Positions 54,742 to 64,000 of a DNA stretch of 64,000 nt are shown here, piece by piece (the first letter of the stretch is position 1; every line of letters begins with the position of its first letter). The notes beneath the pieces were generated by a model. The model made no database searches, was not told the origin of the DNA, and saw only the letters and a list, made by a program, of their open reading frames with translations. Source of the stretch: Mycobacterium rhizamassiliense (GTDB taxonomy: Bacteria; Actinomycetota; Actinomycetes; Mycobacteriales; Mycobacteriaceae). The stretch covers positions 614,365-678,364 of the forward strand of contig NZ_LT721901.1 of assembly GCF_900157375.1 (NCBI RefSeq), given 5' to 3'. The position numbers were made by a program, and so were the translations under genes.

Positions 54742-56103
54742 GACCGAGCCGTCGATCACCCACAGGTTCTCCACCCCACGGACCCGGCAGCGATGATCGA
54801 CGACGGCGCGCGGGTCGGCCTCGGCGCCCATCGGGGCGCTGGCACACAGGTGCTGGGAGGTCGCCCACGCCGGTTCGCCGACATACGTTGCCGCGCTGGC
54901 GAGTTCTCGCGCCAGCGCGGCGCCCCGGCGCAGCGTCGCGACGTCCTCGGGTTCGCTGTCGTAGCGGTGCTCGATGCGCGGTGGCACATCGGGATCGGGC
55001 GATAACAACGTGATTCGCCCCCTCGAACGGGGTTGCATCAGCGCGACGCCGATGTGCGGCCAGTCGGGATGCCCGGCGGTCCCGTCCCCGGTCATCGCCA
55101 CGAAGCCACCCGTGTACGGCCTGATCTCGAGGCCGTCATCGGTGCTCAGCACCACCTCGAGCACCGGGCGGCCGGTGGCCACCGTCCAATCGGTCGGCAG
55201 CACCCATTCGGGGTGATCGCTGCAGAACATTCCCACCGGCAGCGGTGCCACCACCGGCACGCCCACGGCGCGCAGCATCGCTTCGTCGCCGATGCCGGAC
55301 AGCATCAGCAGGTGGGCCGACTGGATTGCCCCGCCGCACAGGATGATTCGATCGGCGGTGAAGCTGATCGGGCCCTGCGGGCCAACCGCCTCGACGCCCA
55401 CCGCCGCGGCAGCCGTGAAACGCACCTGCGAGGCCCGCGTCTGCGCCAGCAGAGTCAGGTTCGGACGTTGCAGCGCCGGGATCAGATACCCCGCACCCGA
55501 GCCGACCCGCACCCCATTCACGATGTTGAGCGGGACGGCACCCACGCCCGAGACAAGTTCCGGCCCACAGTCATTGAGGTCTGCGATCCAGGGGAACCCG
55601 GCGCGCTGCGCGGCCGACACGAAACTCTCTGAGGCGCCTGTCATTTCGTGAGTGCGGCGGACCTTGATGGGGCCCTTGTCCCCGTGCGCGGGGCTAGCGA
55701 AATCCAGGTCGGTCTCGATCGCCCGGAAGTGTTCGATGACGTCGGACCATCCCCAGCCGGCAATGGCGGGCCACTCGAAGTCCCGGGGCAGCCCACGGCA
55801 GAAGTAGCCGCCGTTGATCGCGCCGGAGCCGCCGACCGTCGCCCCGCGGACGATGGGCACCAGCCGGACGGGCCGGTCGGTGAGCCGGGTCTCATACCGC
55901 TGTACCAGCGGACTGCCCGCCCCGATCGGCAGCTGCAGCCCGTTCGTGGTCTGGGCGAGCAGGCCCGGATCCTCGAGGCCGGGCCCCGCCTCGATGACGG
56001 TCACGGCGCAGCTGGGATCGGCGGAAAGGCGTTCGGCGACAACCGAACCAGCGCTGCCCGCGCCGACAATCAGCACATCGCTGTGCGAGACGGCGGTGGT
56101 CAA
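54664..56103 (-). CDS. mftG: Mycofactocin-associated GMC oxidoreductase MftG
   Basis: 479 residues from TTG 56103, 8 bp after mftF; no ATG or GTG is better placed. GMC family: SDVLIVGAGSAGSVVAERLS, VRGATVGGSGAINGGYFCRGLPRDF, ILCGGAIQSAHLLMLSGIG and a C-terminal VIDGSVLPEITSRGPHATIVMIGHRAAEF. MftG has been described as the flavoenzyme that reoxidises reduced mycofactocin toward respiration. Its 3' end overlaps the MFS gene by 78 bp (convergent). Confidence 0.9.
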   Translation of the reverse strand: MTTAVSHSDVLIVGAGSAGSVVAERLSADPSCAVTVIEAGPGLEDPGLLAQTTNGLQLPIGAGSPLVQRYETRLTDRPVRLVPIVRGATVGGSGAINGGYFCRGLPRDFEWPAIAGWGWSDVIEHFRAIETDLDFASPAHGDKGPIKVRRTHEMTGASESFVSAAQRAGFPWIADLNDCGPELVSGVGAVPLNIVNGVRVGSGAGYLIPALQRPNLTLLAQTRASQVRFTAAAAVGVEAVGPQGPISFTADRIILCGGAIQSAHLLMLSGIGDEAMLRAVGVPVVAPLPVGMFCSDHPEWVLPTDWTVATGRPVLEVVLSTDDGLEIRPYTGGFVAMTGDGTAGHPDWPHIGVALMQPRSRGRITLLSPDPDVPPRIEHRYDSEPEDVATLRRGAALARELASAATYVGEPAWATSQHLCASAPMGAEADPRAVVDHRCRVRGVENLWVIDGSVLPEITSRGPHATIVMIGHRAAEFVR

Positions 56104-56111
56104 GGCGAAGG

Positions 56112-57524
56112 CTAGGTCCGGATCTGCGGCTTGAGCGCGCGCAGGTTGCGTTCGCGCAACACGCCCCACCACAGCCCGAGGCCATAAGCGAGGTCGTCGA
56201 CCCGCTTGAGCAAGAGATAGGTCAGCAGACCGATCGGTTCGGCGTCGTCGCTGGTGCTGTCCCGGCGGCGCAGCCAATCCACCACGCCGTCCATGACGGC
56301 GGCGACGATCAGTACGCGTCTGCAGTGACGCGACGTGAGGGCGGCGATCAAGGCCAGGGGCCAGTAGTGCCGGCACAGCGCCGAGGCGAGCTGCAACGCC
56401 GCCGACCACAGCCCACGGGTCGCGATCACCACGACGTCGACGATCGAGGTGTCGGCGCCGCGCATCGCCCTGGCGATCCGCCGACCGGTCAGGACCGCGA
56501 TCACGATCGACGCCAGCTGCGACAGGCTGGTGCCGAGCGCCATCAGGATCCAGGCCATCAACGCCCAGCCCGAGATCACCACCGGGGCCGTCTTGTCGGG
56601 ATGGCGCACGGACAGCGGAGCCGCCGATCCGCCGTAAAATGCCTTGCGTGCGAGCCAGTCTCGTAGCTCGGTGCGGTGGTCGTGGGCGACGAGCGCGATC
56701 GGCTCATACCGCAGCCGGGCCCCCACCTCGATCAGCCGCCAGCACAGGTCGACGTCCTCGCCGGACTGCATGGTCTCGTCGAACCCGCCGACGTCGGTGA
56801 TGGCCGAGCGGCGGCAGATGATCGCCGCGCTGGGCACATAGGACACCGTGCTGTGCGGCAGCACCGGTGCCTCGCGCTGGCCGAGGTCCAGCGACGAATG
56901 CACCGCCTCGTAGCGGGCCACCAGGTTTTCGCTGTGGGCCGGCCCGACGATGCGCGGGGCGACCAGCGCGACGGTGGGGTCGCAGAAGTGACCGAGCAGG
57001 GCTTCCAGCCAGCCCCGGCGCGGCGAGACGTCGGAATCCAGGAAGGCGACGTATTCGGACGCGCAGGCCGCCAGGCCGGCGTTGCGTGCGGCGGCCGGGC
57101 CCTTGCTGCGCTGGTGGCGCAGCACCTCGATGTCGCAGTGCGCGCCGGCGAAGTCTTCGGCTTCGATGGGAAACGCCGAGCCGTCGTCCACCACGATCAC
57201 GCGCAGCCCGCGCAGCTGGCTTACCAGGCGTCGCACGCCAGAAACGTTGTCCCGCACCGGAATTACCACGGTCACGTCCCGGTGCGACGGGCCGCCGGCG
57301 GGCCGTGGATGTGCGACCGTGGCGTCCAGCAGGGTGCGCGCCAGCTGCGCGCTGAGGTCGTCGCGGACCTTGAGCCGGCCGTCGGACAGCATGCCCTGGG
57401 CGGCGGGCGCCAGCTTGAGCAGGCGGGTCGGCGAGCCGCCGAGCAGAGCCGAACCGTCGCCCAGCACCCGGACGCGGCGATCGACCTGGACGGCGAATCC
57501 GTCCGGCAATCGAGGCTGACTCAT
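56112..57524 (-). CDS. mftF: Mycofactocin glycosyltransferase MftF
   Basis: 470 residues from ATG 57524 (ATGA overlap with mftE). GT2 features: [48 protein letters not shown] and [21 protein letters not shown], then C-terminal hydrophobic segments. It adds oligoglucose chains to pre-mycofactocin at the membrane. Equivalent of Rv0696. Confidence 0.95.
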   Translation of the reverse strand: MSQPRLPDGFAVQVDRRVRVLGDGSALLGGSPTRLLKLAPAAQGMLSDGRLKVRDDLSAQLARTLLDATVAHPRPAGGPSHRDVTVVIPVRDNVSGVRRLVSQLRGLRVIVVDDGSAFPIEAEDFAGAHCDIEVLRHQRSKGPAAARNAGLAACASEYVAFLDSDVSPRRGWLEALLGHFCDPTVALVAPRIVGPAHSENLVARYEAVHSSLDLGQREAPVLPHSTVSYVPSAAIICRRSAITDVGGFDETMQSGEDVDLCWRLIEVGARLRYEPIALVAHDHRTELRDWLARKAFYGGSAAPLSVRHPDKTAPVVISGWALMAWILMALGTSLSQLASIVIAVLTGRRIARAMRGADTSIVDVVVIATRGLWSAALQLASALCRHYWPLALIAALTSRHCRRVLIVAAVMDGVVDWLRRRDSTSDDAEPIGLLTYLLLKRVDDLAYGLGLWWGVLRERNLRALKPQIRT

Positions 57525-58252
57525 GTCAGCATCCCGTCCGGGCCCGGCGACCAGCGGGAGACCCGGCGCACGCAACCGTCGACCATCTCGGAGAAGATCC
57601 GCTTACCCTCGGCCGCGGTCGCGGTGGTCGGGTCCCCCAGGATGCCCACCGGGCTGACCGCCTCGACCCCGCCGCTGCGCATCGACGGCAGCAGCTCGGG
57701 CAGCGGCGCCCGGTTGCCGGCGATCCAGCGGTCGGTCAGCACGTCGGCGGGCGAGATATGCAGTAACACCGATGTTTCGGTGTGGCCGGCGTGGGCGTCG
57801 GCGCCGGCGGCGGCGCAGGGGCACCATCCGGCGTCGCGGCCCTCGGCGCGCAGCTGGCGCACGGCGGCGTCCAGCGCACCGACGTTTCCGCCGTGGCCGT
57901 TGACGAAGACCAGGCGCTGCGCCCAGGATGCGGCCGACCTGCCGTACTCCACCAGCAGGGTGGTCAGGGCTTCGGTGCCGATGGAGATCGTGCCGGCAAA
58001 ACTTTGGTGCTCGCCGCTGGCGCCGTACGCGATGGCCGGGGCGACCCACCACTGCTGATCGAGACGGGCCCGCGTGCCCCGCGCGACGGCGGCGACGATC
58101 CGGGTGTCGGTGTCCAACGGCAAGTGCGGACCGTGCTGCTCGGTCGATCCCAGCGGGATCAGTATCGACGGCGAAGTGCTGAATAGCTGGCTCGACGTCG
58201 CAGTTCCTAATTCGCCGAGTTCGGGCACTCGGTGATGGTAGGACGAATTCAC
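57521..58252 (-). CDS. mftE: Mycofactocin precursor peptide peptidase MftE
   Basis: 243 residues, creatininase family. Metal motifs: [37 protein letters not shown] and [10 protein letters not shown]. It releases the C-terminal Val-Tyr-derived unit from the modified MftA peptide. GTG start at 58252; a GTG at 58228 is possible. The 223 bp to mftD upstream holds nothing I recognise. Confidence 0.94.
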   Translation of the reverse strand: MNSSYHHRVPELGELGTATSSQLFSTSPSILIPLGSTEQHGPHLPLDTDTRIVAAVARGTRARLDQQWWVAPAIAYGASGEHQSFAGTISIGTEALTTLLVEYGRSAASWAQRLVFVNGHGGNVGALDAAVRQLRAEGRDAGWCPCAAAGADAHAGHTETSVLLHISPADVLTDRWIAGNRAPLPELLPSMRSGGVEAVSPVGILGDPTTATAAEGKRIFSEMVDGCVRRVSRWSPGPDGMLT

Positions 58253-58475
58253 CTGGCGTGCACCAATTGTTGCACCTTCACAGTTAACTTTTTTCTGGGC
58301 TGTTCATCGAACGGTCGAAATTCGGCTCGTACGTCACGGTTGCCACGCGCGTATCACAATTGTCGTCTGCGTCGATTCTGCTCGCTCGTATCTAGTTTCG
58401 CCAGCCCCCAGCTGGCGAATCAGGCCGGCGAATTCGATACCTGGCAAAGCCGCCCGACTTGGCCAGGATCGACGT

Positions 58476-59666
58476 TTACGCCTCGGGCGCCGAGGGCGCG
58501 CCGAGCGTCCGCGTGAAGCCGGGCGGCACCAGGATGTCCTCCGGACTCAGGTCGTGGATCGAGGCATGCCCGAGCCCCATGAGCGCCGAGTCGACACCGC
58601 CGCGCAGGACGTCGAGCACGTTCTCGACGCCGGCCTGACCGTTCGCGGCAAGGCCCCACAGGTAGGCGCGGCCGATCATCACCGCCCGCGCACCGAGCGC
58701 GACCGCCTTGACGACGTCGCTGCCGCGCCGGATGCCGCCGTCGAGCAGCACCTCGACCTGGTCACCGACGGCATCCACGACCGCGGGCAGCGCGCGAATC
58801 GAAGCCGGCGTGCCGTCCAGGTTGTTACCGCCGTGGTTGGACACCGATATGGCCGAAACCCCGGCATCCACAGCCCTTTTCGCGTCGTCGACGCGCATGA
58901 CACCCTTGAGCATGAACGGCCCGCCCCACAGCTCACGCAGCCAGGCGATGTCCTCCCATGTGGGTGGTGGCGTGCCCATCCACTCGCCGTAAGCCTGGAA
59001 GAAAGGCGGACCGGCCTCGCCGCGGCCGGCCTGGTTCGGCACCGACAACGCCGGCGGACGCATGGTCTTCGCCCACTTCAGGAACCACCGGGGCTTGAAC
59101 GCCGCCTCCGGGGACAGCTTCAGGATGGTCCGCAGGTTCATCTCTTCGGGGATCTTCGGGCTGCCCCAGTCGCGCCCGTGCGAGAAGGACCAGTCGGTGG
59201 TGACAATCAAGCCGACGGCGCCGGCCGCCCGCGCCCGCTCCACGCGCTGCGCGATCGCATCGCGCCCGCCCAGCCAGTACACCTGAAAGAACAGCTTGGG
59301 GTTTGCCGCGATCACTTCCTCGATGGGCTTGCTGGCGAACGAGGACAGTCCCATCGCCGTGCCCCGTGCGGCGGCGGCCCGCGCGACGGCCACCTCGCCG
59401 TCCGGATCTACCGCCTGGACGCCCGTCGGCGAAATCAGTACCGGCATCGAAATGTCTTGTCCCATAACGGTGGTCGACAAATCGCGCTTTTCCTGGGCGC
59501 CTACGACATGGGGCGCAAAGCCGAGCTCCCCGAACGCTTCGACGTTGCCGGAGACCGTGATTCCCTTTTCACTGCCCGCAACCAGCGCCGAATAAACGGA
59601 TTTCGGCAAGCGGCGCTTCGCGCGCTGCTGCGCGATGGCAACGGTTTCGAACCATTCGTCGGCCAT
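58476..59666 (-). CDS. mftD: Mycofactocin dehydrogenase MftD (FMN-dependent, LldD1-like)
   Basis: 396 residues of the alpha-hydroxyacid oxidase family. MPVLISPTGVQAV, VTTDWSF and AISVSNHGGNNLDGTP carry the FMN and catalytic His sites, and LLDGGIRRGSDVVKAVALGARAVMIGR the phosphate site. In the mycofactocin route MftD oxidatively deaminates the cyclised Val-Tyr intermediate to pre-mycofactocin. Two bases from mftC. Equivalent of Rv0694. Confidence 0.95.
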   Translation of the reverse strand: MADEWFETVAIAQQRAKRRLPKSVYSALVAGSEKGITVSGNVEAFGELGFAPHVVGAQEKRDLSTTVMGQDISMPVLISPTGVQAVDPDGEVAVARAAAARGTAMGLSSFASKPIEEVIAANPKLFFQVYWLGGRDAIAQRVERARAAGAVGLIVTTDWSFSHGRDWGSPKIPEEMNLRTILKLSPEAAFKPRWFLKWAKTMRPPALSVPNQAGRGEAGPPFFQAYGEWMGTPPPTWEDIAWLRELWGGPFMLKGVMRVDDAKRAVDAGVSAISVSNHGGNNLDGTPASIRALPAVVDAVGDQVEVLLDGGIRRGSDVVKAVALGARAVMIGRAYLWGLAANGQAGVENVLDVLRGGVDSALMGLGHASIHDLSPEDILVPPGFTRTLGAPSAPEA

Positions 59667-59668
59667 GA

Positions 59669-60862
59669 CTAAACGGGGCTTTCGTTACAGAGCCGGGCCG
59701 GCGGTTGCTGGGGCGGCCGCAACGACAGGGTCAGCGGCACCGGCTGGCGCACCTTCTGCCCCCGCGAGTGGTCGGCGCGCGGGCGCGGGGTCTCCCGGTC
59801 TCGGGCCAGCGCCGAGGCGCTGTGTCCCTGGACGCACTCGGGATCCGGGCCGTCCATCGGCAGGCCGGTGAAGAACTTGGCCGCCATGCAGCCGCCGCGG
59901 CACTGGTCGTAGTGCCCGCAACTGCCGCAGGCACCCGCCGACTGCGGCTCGCGCAGCTCGCGGAACAGCGGGGCGTTCTTCCAGACGTTGTCAAAACCGC
60001 CGTCGGACAACACGTTTCCGGCCAGGAAGCGGTCGTGGATGGCGAACGGGCAGGCGTAAACATCGCCCACCGGGTCGATCAGGCACACCACCCGGCCTGC
60101 TCCGCACATGTTCAGGCCGGCCAGCGCGCCCGACGAGCCGAGCGGCGCGAGGTGGAAGAACGAGTCGCCGGTGAGCACCCGCTCCCCCTTGGCGACCAGC
60201 CAGTCGTAGAGCTGCACCTGCTGGTCCGCGGTGGGGTGCAGCTCTTCCCACACATCCGCGCCGCGCCCCGAGGGCCGCAGCCGGGTGATGCGCAGCGTGG
60301 CGCCGTAACGGCTTGCCAGCGCGGCGAATTCGTCGAGCTGGTCGACGTTGTGGCGGGTGACCACCACGGAGATCTTGGCGTCCTTGAAGCCGGCCGCGGC
60401 CAGGTTCTCCAGCGCACGCACCGCCATGGCGAACGACCCCGGCCCGCGGACCGCGTCGTTGACTTCGGCCGTCGCGCCGTCCAGCGAGATCTGGACGTCC
60501 ACGTAGTCGCTGTCCGCCAACCGCGCGGCGACCTCCGGCGTGATGCGGACTCCGTTGGTCGAGAACTTCACCCCGACGTGGTGCTCGGTGGCGTAGTCGA
60601 CCAGCTCCCAAAAGTCCGGGCGCACAGTCGGTTCCCCGCCACCGATGTTGACGTAGAACACCTGCATGCGTTCCAGCTCGTCGATGATGTCCATGCACTG
60701 GCGCGTGGACAGCTCGCGCGGATCGCGCTTGCCCGACGAGGACAGGCAGTGCACGCAGGCCAGGTTGCAAGCGTAGGTGAGCTCCCACGTCAGGCAGATG
60801 GGTGCGTCCAGCCCGTGCTCAAACTGCTCGATGAGCCGGGGTACGGGGGCCGCTGTTGTCAT
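59669..60862 (-). CDS. mftC: Mycofactocin radical SAM maturase MftC
   Basis: 397 residues. The radical SAM cluster Cys32-x3-Cys36-x2-Cys39 is in YACNLACVHC, then GGGEPTVR, and a SPASM domain with Cys-rich CGAGRVVCLIDPVGDVYACPF and GACGSCGHYDQCRGGC for auxiliary clusters. It decarboxylates the Tyr of MftA and forms the Val-Tyr bond. ATGA overlap with mftB. The C-terminal 40 residues after the last Cys are Arg/Pro-rich. Confidence 0.97.
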   Translation of the reverse strand: MTTAAPVPRLIEQFEHGLDAPICLTWELTYACNLACVHCLSSSGKRDPRELSTRQCMDIIDELERMQVFYVNIGGGEPTVRPDFWELVDYATEHHVGVKFSTNGVRITPEVAARLADSDYVDVQISLDGATAEVNDAVRGPGSFAMAVRALENLAAAGFKDAKISVVVTRHNVDQLDEFAALASRYGATLRITRLRPSGRGADVWEELHPTADQQVQLYDWLVAKGERVLTGDSFFHLAPLGSSGALAGLNMCGAGRVVCLIDPVGDVYACPFAIHDRFLAGNVLSDGGFDNVWKNAPLFRELREPQSAGACGSCGHYDQCRGGCMAAKFFTGLPMDGPDPECVQGHSASALARDRETPRPRADHSRGQKVRQPVPLTLSLRPPQQPPARLCNESPV

Positions 60863-61170
60863 TGATGATCCTCCTGGGGCACCAGCATGTGGGAATCGAC
60901 GAGCACACCCAGCGCGTGTAGGTACGGCCCCTGCTCCGAATCGTCCACGCCCGCGGCGCGGCAGGCGGACCGGACGTCGGGATGGTCGGCCAGCGACCGC
61001 ACCACCTCGAGGACGGTGCGGTTCTTCAGAAAGGACAGCTTGCGGGTGCCGAAGTGATACAGCAGTGCGCCAAACGGTTCCGGACGAACCGCCACCTGCG
61101 GGTGCAACCGCCAGCCGCGATCAGGATCGAACAGGGTCTGCCCCGGTCGAGCCTGCGCGGGCGCAGGCAC
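60859..61170 (-). CDS. mftB: Mycofactocin peptide chaperone MftB
   Basis: 103 residues from GTG 61170, two bases past the mftA stop. WRLHPQVAVRPEPFGALLYHFGTRKLSFLKNRTVLEVVRSLADHP is the PqqD/RRE-like fold that binds the MftA leader and presents it to MftC. Longer in-frame readings would cover mftA and are rejected. Confidence 0.95.
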   Translation of the reverse strand: MPAPAQARPGQTLFDPDRGWRLHPQVAVRPEPFGALLYHFGTRKLSFLKNRTVLEVVRSLADHPDVRSACRAAGVDDSEQGPYLHALGVLVDSHMLVPQEDHQ

Positions 61171-61172
61171 GG

Positions 61173-61262
61173 TCAGTAAACCCCGCACATACCGTCGATG
61201 GACACTTCCTCGACCAGGCTTTCGGTGACAAGCTCGGTGGCAGTCTCGGTCTCGTTGTCCAT
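61173..61262 (-). CDS. mftA: Mycofactocin precursor peptide MftA
   Basis: 29 residues, [19 protein letters not shown] at the start and IDGMCGVY at the end, the diagnostic C-terminus whose Val-Tyr becomes mycofactocin. GAGAGGCGG lies about 6 nt before the ATG. First gene of the operon, divergent from mftR. Confidence 0.97.
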   Translation of the reverse strand: MDNETETATELVTESLVEEVSIDGMCGVY

Positions 61263-61290
61263 GTATCCGCCTCTCGTTAGGACTCGACAA

Positions 61291-61309
61291 TGATCGGTCG
61301 TTCCGGTCA
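61291..61309. promoter_or_regulatory. Candidate MftR operator
   Basis: Imperfect palindrome TGATCGG-TCGTT-CCGGTCA (6 of 7 pairs) in the 87-bp gap between divergent mftA and mftR, where a TetR-type repressor of this cluster should bind. Confidence 0.4.
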
Positions 61310-61349
61310 CAATATGGCATCGAGTGCCGCAATGGAAGGGCGGGTCTGA

Positions 61350-61946
61350 ATGATGCCGCAGTCGCGAGTGGGCAGGCGCCGCTCGACGACACCACAACAC
61401 ATCACCGACCTGGCCATCGAGCTGTTCACCACGCACGGTTTTGCCGAGGTCAGCGTCGATGACGTCGCGCAGGCCGCCGGCATCTCCCGCCGCACGCTGT
61501 TCCGCTATTACGCCTCCAAGAACGCCATCCTGTGGGGCGACTTCGACGCCCATCTCGCCCACCTGGAAAACCTGCTGGACGCCGTCGGCCCCGAGGTCCG
61601 GCTGGATGTGGCGCTGCGCGGAGCGCTGTTGGATTTCAACACCTTTGACGAAAGCGAGACGGCCCAGCACCGCCTGCGCATGCGGGTCATCCTGCAGACC
61701 GCCGAACTGCAGGCCTACTCGATGACCATGTACGCCGGCTGGCGCGAGGTGATGGCGGGCTTCGTGGCGCGGCGGCTGCATCTGAAGACGAACGACCCGC
61801 TGCCCCAGACCGTCGCCTGGACCATGCTGGGGGTCGCCTTGAGCGCCTACGAGCATTGGCTCAGCGACGAATCAGTGACACTGCTCGGCGCCCTCGGGAA
61901 TGCCTTCGACATCGTCGGCGCCGGTCTGGACGAACTCGACCGGTGA
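61350..61946 (+). CDS. mftR: Mycofactocin system TetR-family regulator MftR
   Basis: 198 residues. [42 protein letters not shown]. Divergent from mftA as Rv0691c is from the mft operon. MftR proteins are reported to respond to long-chain acyl-CoA. The stop overlaps the next gene (GTGA). Confidence 0.94.
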   Translation: MMPQSRVGRRRSTTPQHITDLAIELFTTHGFAEVSVDDVAQAAGISRRTLFRYYASKNAILWGDFDAHLAHLENLLDAVGPEVRLDVALRGALLDFNTFDESETAQHRLRMRVILQTAELQAYSMTMYAGWREVMAGFVARRLHLKTNDPLPQTVAWTMLGVALSAYEHWLSDESVTLLGALGNAFDIVGAGLDELDR

Positions 61947-62995
61947 CTGCCCGGCCCGAGCACCTGCTGCATACCCTGCGCGCGCAGGGGCAGTTCTGCG
62001 GCGCCTCCGGCTCACCGATGTACGACGAGCTGTTCGAGTTGGTGGCCACCGATGTCGAAGACGGCGGCGTCTTCGCGTCGATTTTGTCTGGCCACGAGGA
62101 TGATTCGGCCCGCCACGCGGTGCCGCTGCGGCTGCTCGGCGGCCTGCACCGGTTGGTGCTCGACGGACGGGCGCCGGCCCTGCGCCGCTGGTACCCGAGC
62201 ACCGGCGGCAGCTGGGACGCCGGGGCCGCCTGGCCGCAGATCAAGGCCAGCGCAACCGAGCACGCCGACGCGATGCGGGCGGCACTCGCGCAGCCGCCAC
62301 AGACCAACGAGGTGGGCCGGTCGGCCGCGCTGATCGGCGGATTGCTCCGGACTAACCACGAATTCGATTTCCCGGTAAGGCTTTTCGAGATCGGATCGAG
62401 CGCCGGGCTGAATCTGCGGGCCGAGCACTACCGGTACCGCCACGCCGGTGGCGGGTGGGGGCCGGCCGACTCGCCGGTGACCATCGACGACGCGTGGCGC
62501 GGCCCACCGCCGCCGGCGGGTGCGATACGTATCGCGGAGCGGCGCGGGTACGACATCGCGCCCGTCGACGTCACCGGTGTCGACGGGGAAATGACCGTGC
62601 TGAGCTATGTCTGGCCCGACCAACAGGCCCGGCTGGACCGGCTGCGTGGGGCCATCGCGATCGCCCGCAAGGTGCCGGCGCAGCTGGTGCGGCAGACGGC
62701 AGCCGCCGCCGTCGCCGGCCTGACGCTGGCCGATGGCGCGCTGACCGTACTGTGGCATTCGATCACCTGGCAGTACCTGTCCGACGACGAACGTGCGGCC
62801 GTGCTCGACGGGGCCTCCGCGCTGGGTGCCCGCGCCGGGGCACGGTCGCCGTTCGTACACCTCACGATGGAGCCCGCGCGCAACGGCCCGGACAGCCCGC
62901 TCAGGTTCCTGGTGCGGGCCCGCCGCTGGCCGGGCGGTGAGCTTGTGGTGCTGGGCGAATGCCACCCACACGGCCCACCGGTGCACTGGCAATAG
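61943..62995 (+). CDS. DUF2332 domain protein
   Basis: 350 residues from GTG 61943. DUF2332 features: [61 protein letters not shown] and [20 protein letters not shown] Rossmann-like methyltransferase-type core has been suggested for the family, but function is unknown. Equivalent of Rv0690c; co-translated with mftR. Confidence 0.88.
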   Translation: MTARPEHLLHTLRAQGQFCGASGSPMYDELFELVATDVEDGGVFASILSGHEDDSARHAVPLRLLGGLHRLVLDGRAPALRRWYPSTGGSWDAGAAWPQIKASATEHADAMRAALAQPPQTNEVGRSAALIGGLLRTNHEFDFPVRLFEIGSSAGLNLRAEHYRYRHAGGGWGPADSPVTIDDAWRGPPPPAGAIRIAERRGYDIAPVDVTGVDGEMTVLSYVWPDQQARLDRLRGAIAIARKVPAQLVRQTAAAAVAGLTLADGALTVLWHSITWQYLSDDERAAVLDGASALGARAGARSPFVHLTMEPARNGPDSPLRFLVRARRWPGGELVVLGECHPHGPPVHWQ

Positions 62996-63205
62996 GAGCG
63001 ATTGTGAAAATTATTCGCTCCGCGCGCCGTCCCGCCAGCCCTACGGTATGAGCGCCGAGTGCACTGACGATCAGGGCGCGCGCTTCTACCTCGGAGAGTT
63101 CTAGGTACCGGTGACCGTCGCCACCACGCCGGGCATCGCCGGCGAGCTGGCGGCAGTCATCCAATCCGCCTGCAGCCCAGGGGTTTTGCAGGGGTCGCTG
63201 GCGAC

Positions 63206-64000
63206 CTAGCCGTCGGCCAGCGCCTCGGGGTTGGCGATCCGCGCCGGCGTCCCGTCCAGCCAGGCCGCCACGGCTTCGATGGTGTCCTCGTAGAAGGCGG
63301 CCAGCATTTCGCTGGTGACGTAGCCGAGATGAGGAGACAGCGTCACGTTCGGCAGCAGCCGCAACGGGTGGTCGGGGGCGGGCGGTTCGAGGTCGAAAAC
63401 GTCGAGCCCGGCCCCCGCGATGCGCCCGCCGCTCAGCGCGGCGATCAGGGCGGCCTCGTCGACGATCGGCCCGCGCGAGGTGTTGATCAGGTACGCGTTC
63501 GGCTTCATCAGTCCCAGCTCGGCCTCGCCGACCAAACCCCGGGTGCGTTCGGAGAGCACCAGGTGGATGGAGACCACGTCGGACTGCTCGAACAGCGCCG
63601 GTTTCTCGACCCGGCGCGCACCGGCCGCCGCTGCGGCCTCGTCGGTGAGGTTCTGGCTCCACGCAATGACGTTCATGCCAAAGGCTTTCGCGTATTGGGC
63701 CATTCGCGTTCCGGTCCGGCCGAGGCCGAGAATCCCGAGCGTCTTGCCCGACAGCGTCATCCCCAGCGTGGTCTGCCACCCGCCGTCACGCATCCGGCGA
63801 TGTTCTTCGGCGAGATTGCGCACCGTGGCGATCATCAATCCCCACGCCAGTTCGGGCGTGGCGTCGTGGACGGCGCGGAACCGGGGATTGGCGAAATCCG
63901 ATTGCGCGACCAGGATCCCGTGTTCGGTGGCCGCGGCCATGTCCAGGTTCGGCAGGCTGCGCCCGACGATCGTGACGAGTTTGAGGTTCGGCAGCCGCTC
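63206..64000 (-). CDS. D-2-hydroxyacid dehydrogenase (5' end outside window)
   Basis: At least 264 residues; the frame continues past the window edge, so the N-terminus is missing. LGILGLGRTGTRMAQYAKAFGMNVIAWS is the NAD loop, LINTSRGPIVDEAALIAAL holds the substrate Arg, LDVFDLEPPAPDHPLRLLPN the Glu and SPHLGYVTSEML the His. It oxidises or reduces a 2-hydroxyacid. Distinct from the SerA2-like gene. The 210 bp between it and the DUF2332 gene shows no convincing gene. Confidence 0.88.
   Translation of the reverse strand, partial: ERLPNLKLVTIVGRSLPNLDMAAATEHGILVAQSDFANPRFRAVHDATPELAWGLMIATVRNLAEEHRRMRDGGWQTTLGMTLSGKTLGILGLGRTGTRMAQYAKAFGMNVIAWSQNLTDEAAAAAGARRVEKPALFEQSDVVSIHLVLSERTRGLVGEAELGLMKPNAYLINTSRGPIVDEAALIAALSGGRIAGAGLDVFDLEPPAPDHPLRLLPNVTLSPHLGYVTSEMLAAFYEDTIEAVAAWLDGTPARIANPEALADG

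Noticed and set aside
63048..63104. 18-codon ORF (MSAECTDDQG...) after the DUF2332 gene with a -10-like TACGGT just ahead
   Set aside because: Too short, no -35, and no family; it could be a gene remnant but cannot be supported.

Overview
This is high-GC DNA from a slow-growing-type Mycobacterium; the species cannot be fixed from the sequence alone. Read right to left, the gene order follows the M. tuberculosis Rv0690c-Rv0738 segment, with several insertions. Anchors are the mycofactocin genes (mftR/A/B/C/D/E/F/G), the S10 ribosomal operon (rpsJ to rpsQ), an arylsulfatase with its formylglycine-generating enzyme, the spc operon (rplN to rplO), sppA, fucA/serA2/xylB-like genes, secY-adk-mapA, and sigL-rslA followed by a MarR-type gene.

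Bases 1-10,800 are the most unusual part. Between rslA and the MarR gene lies a minus-strand cluster that looks like a small biosynthetic system. It encodes a flavin monooxygenase, a bicovalent-type FAD oxidase, a second RslA-like zinc anti-sigma factor, a thiamine-diphosphate enzyme, a SRPBCC protein, a KAS III-like enzyme lacking the usual His, and a PLP aminotransferase; an O-methyltransferase lies beyond the MarR gene. Five near-identical ECF-type promoters, TGAAC(C/T)-N16-CGT(T/G)(T/G)(C/T), stand in front of sigL, the monooxygenase, a 48-codon leaderless ORF, the ThDP enzyme and the O-methyltransferase leader ORF. I infer a SigL regulon packed into one locus.

Bases 10,790-30,910 hold mapA, adk and secY, then six paralogous TIGR00027-type SAM methyltransferases in two tandem triplets. 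Between the triplets are a GNAT protein, a sugar kinase, a four-gene overlapping operon (2-hydroxyacid dehydrogenase, class II aldolase, MBL-fold hydrolase, DapB-like oxidoreductase), an AraC regulator, another methyltransferase and a zinc alcohol dehydrogenase. sppA and a luciferase-like oxidoreductase follow.

Bases 30,940-49,870 carry the spc and S10 ribosomal operons, each closed by a clear hairpin terminator and each with a recognisable promoter. They are separated by the sulfatase/FGE island, which also has two DUF4436 membrane proteins, a PstS-like lipoprotein and an exported-looking FAD oxidase.

Bases 49,885-52,173 are a 2,289-bp IS1-like element with 19-bp terminal inverted repeats, an 8-bp target duplication, a DDE transposase and three passenger ORFs. 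It sits 16 bp upstream of the predicted S10 promoter. A TetR/MFS efflux pair follows, then the mycofactocin cluster, a DUF2332 gene and a partial D-2-hydroxyacid dehydrogenase that runs off the window. No tRNA, rRNA or CRISPR array was seen.
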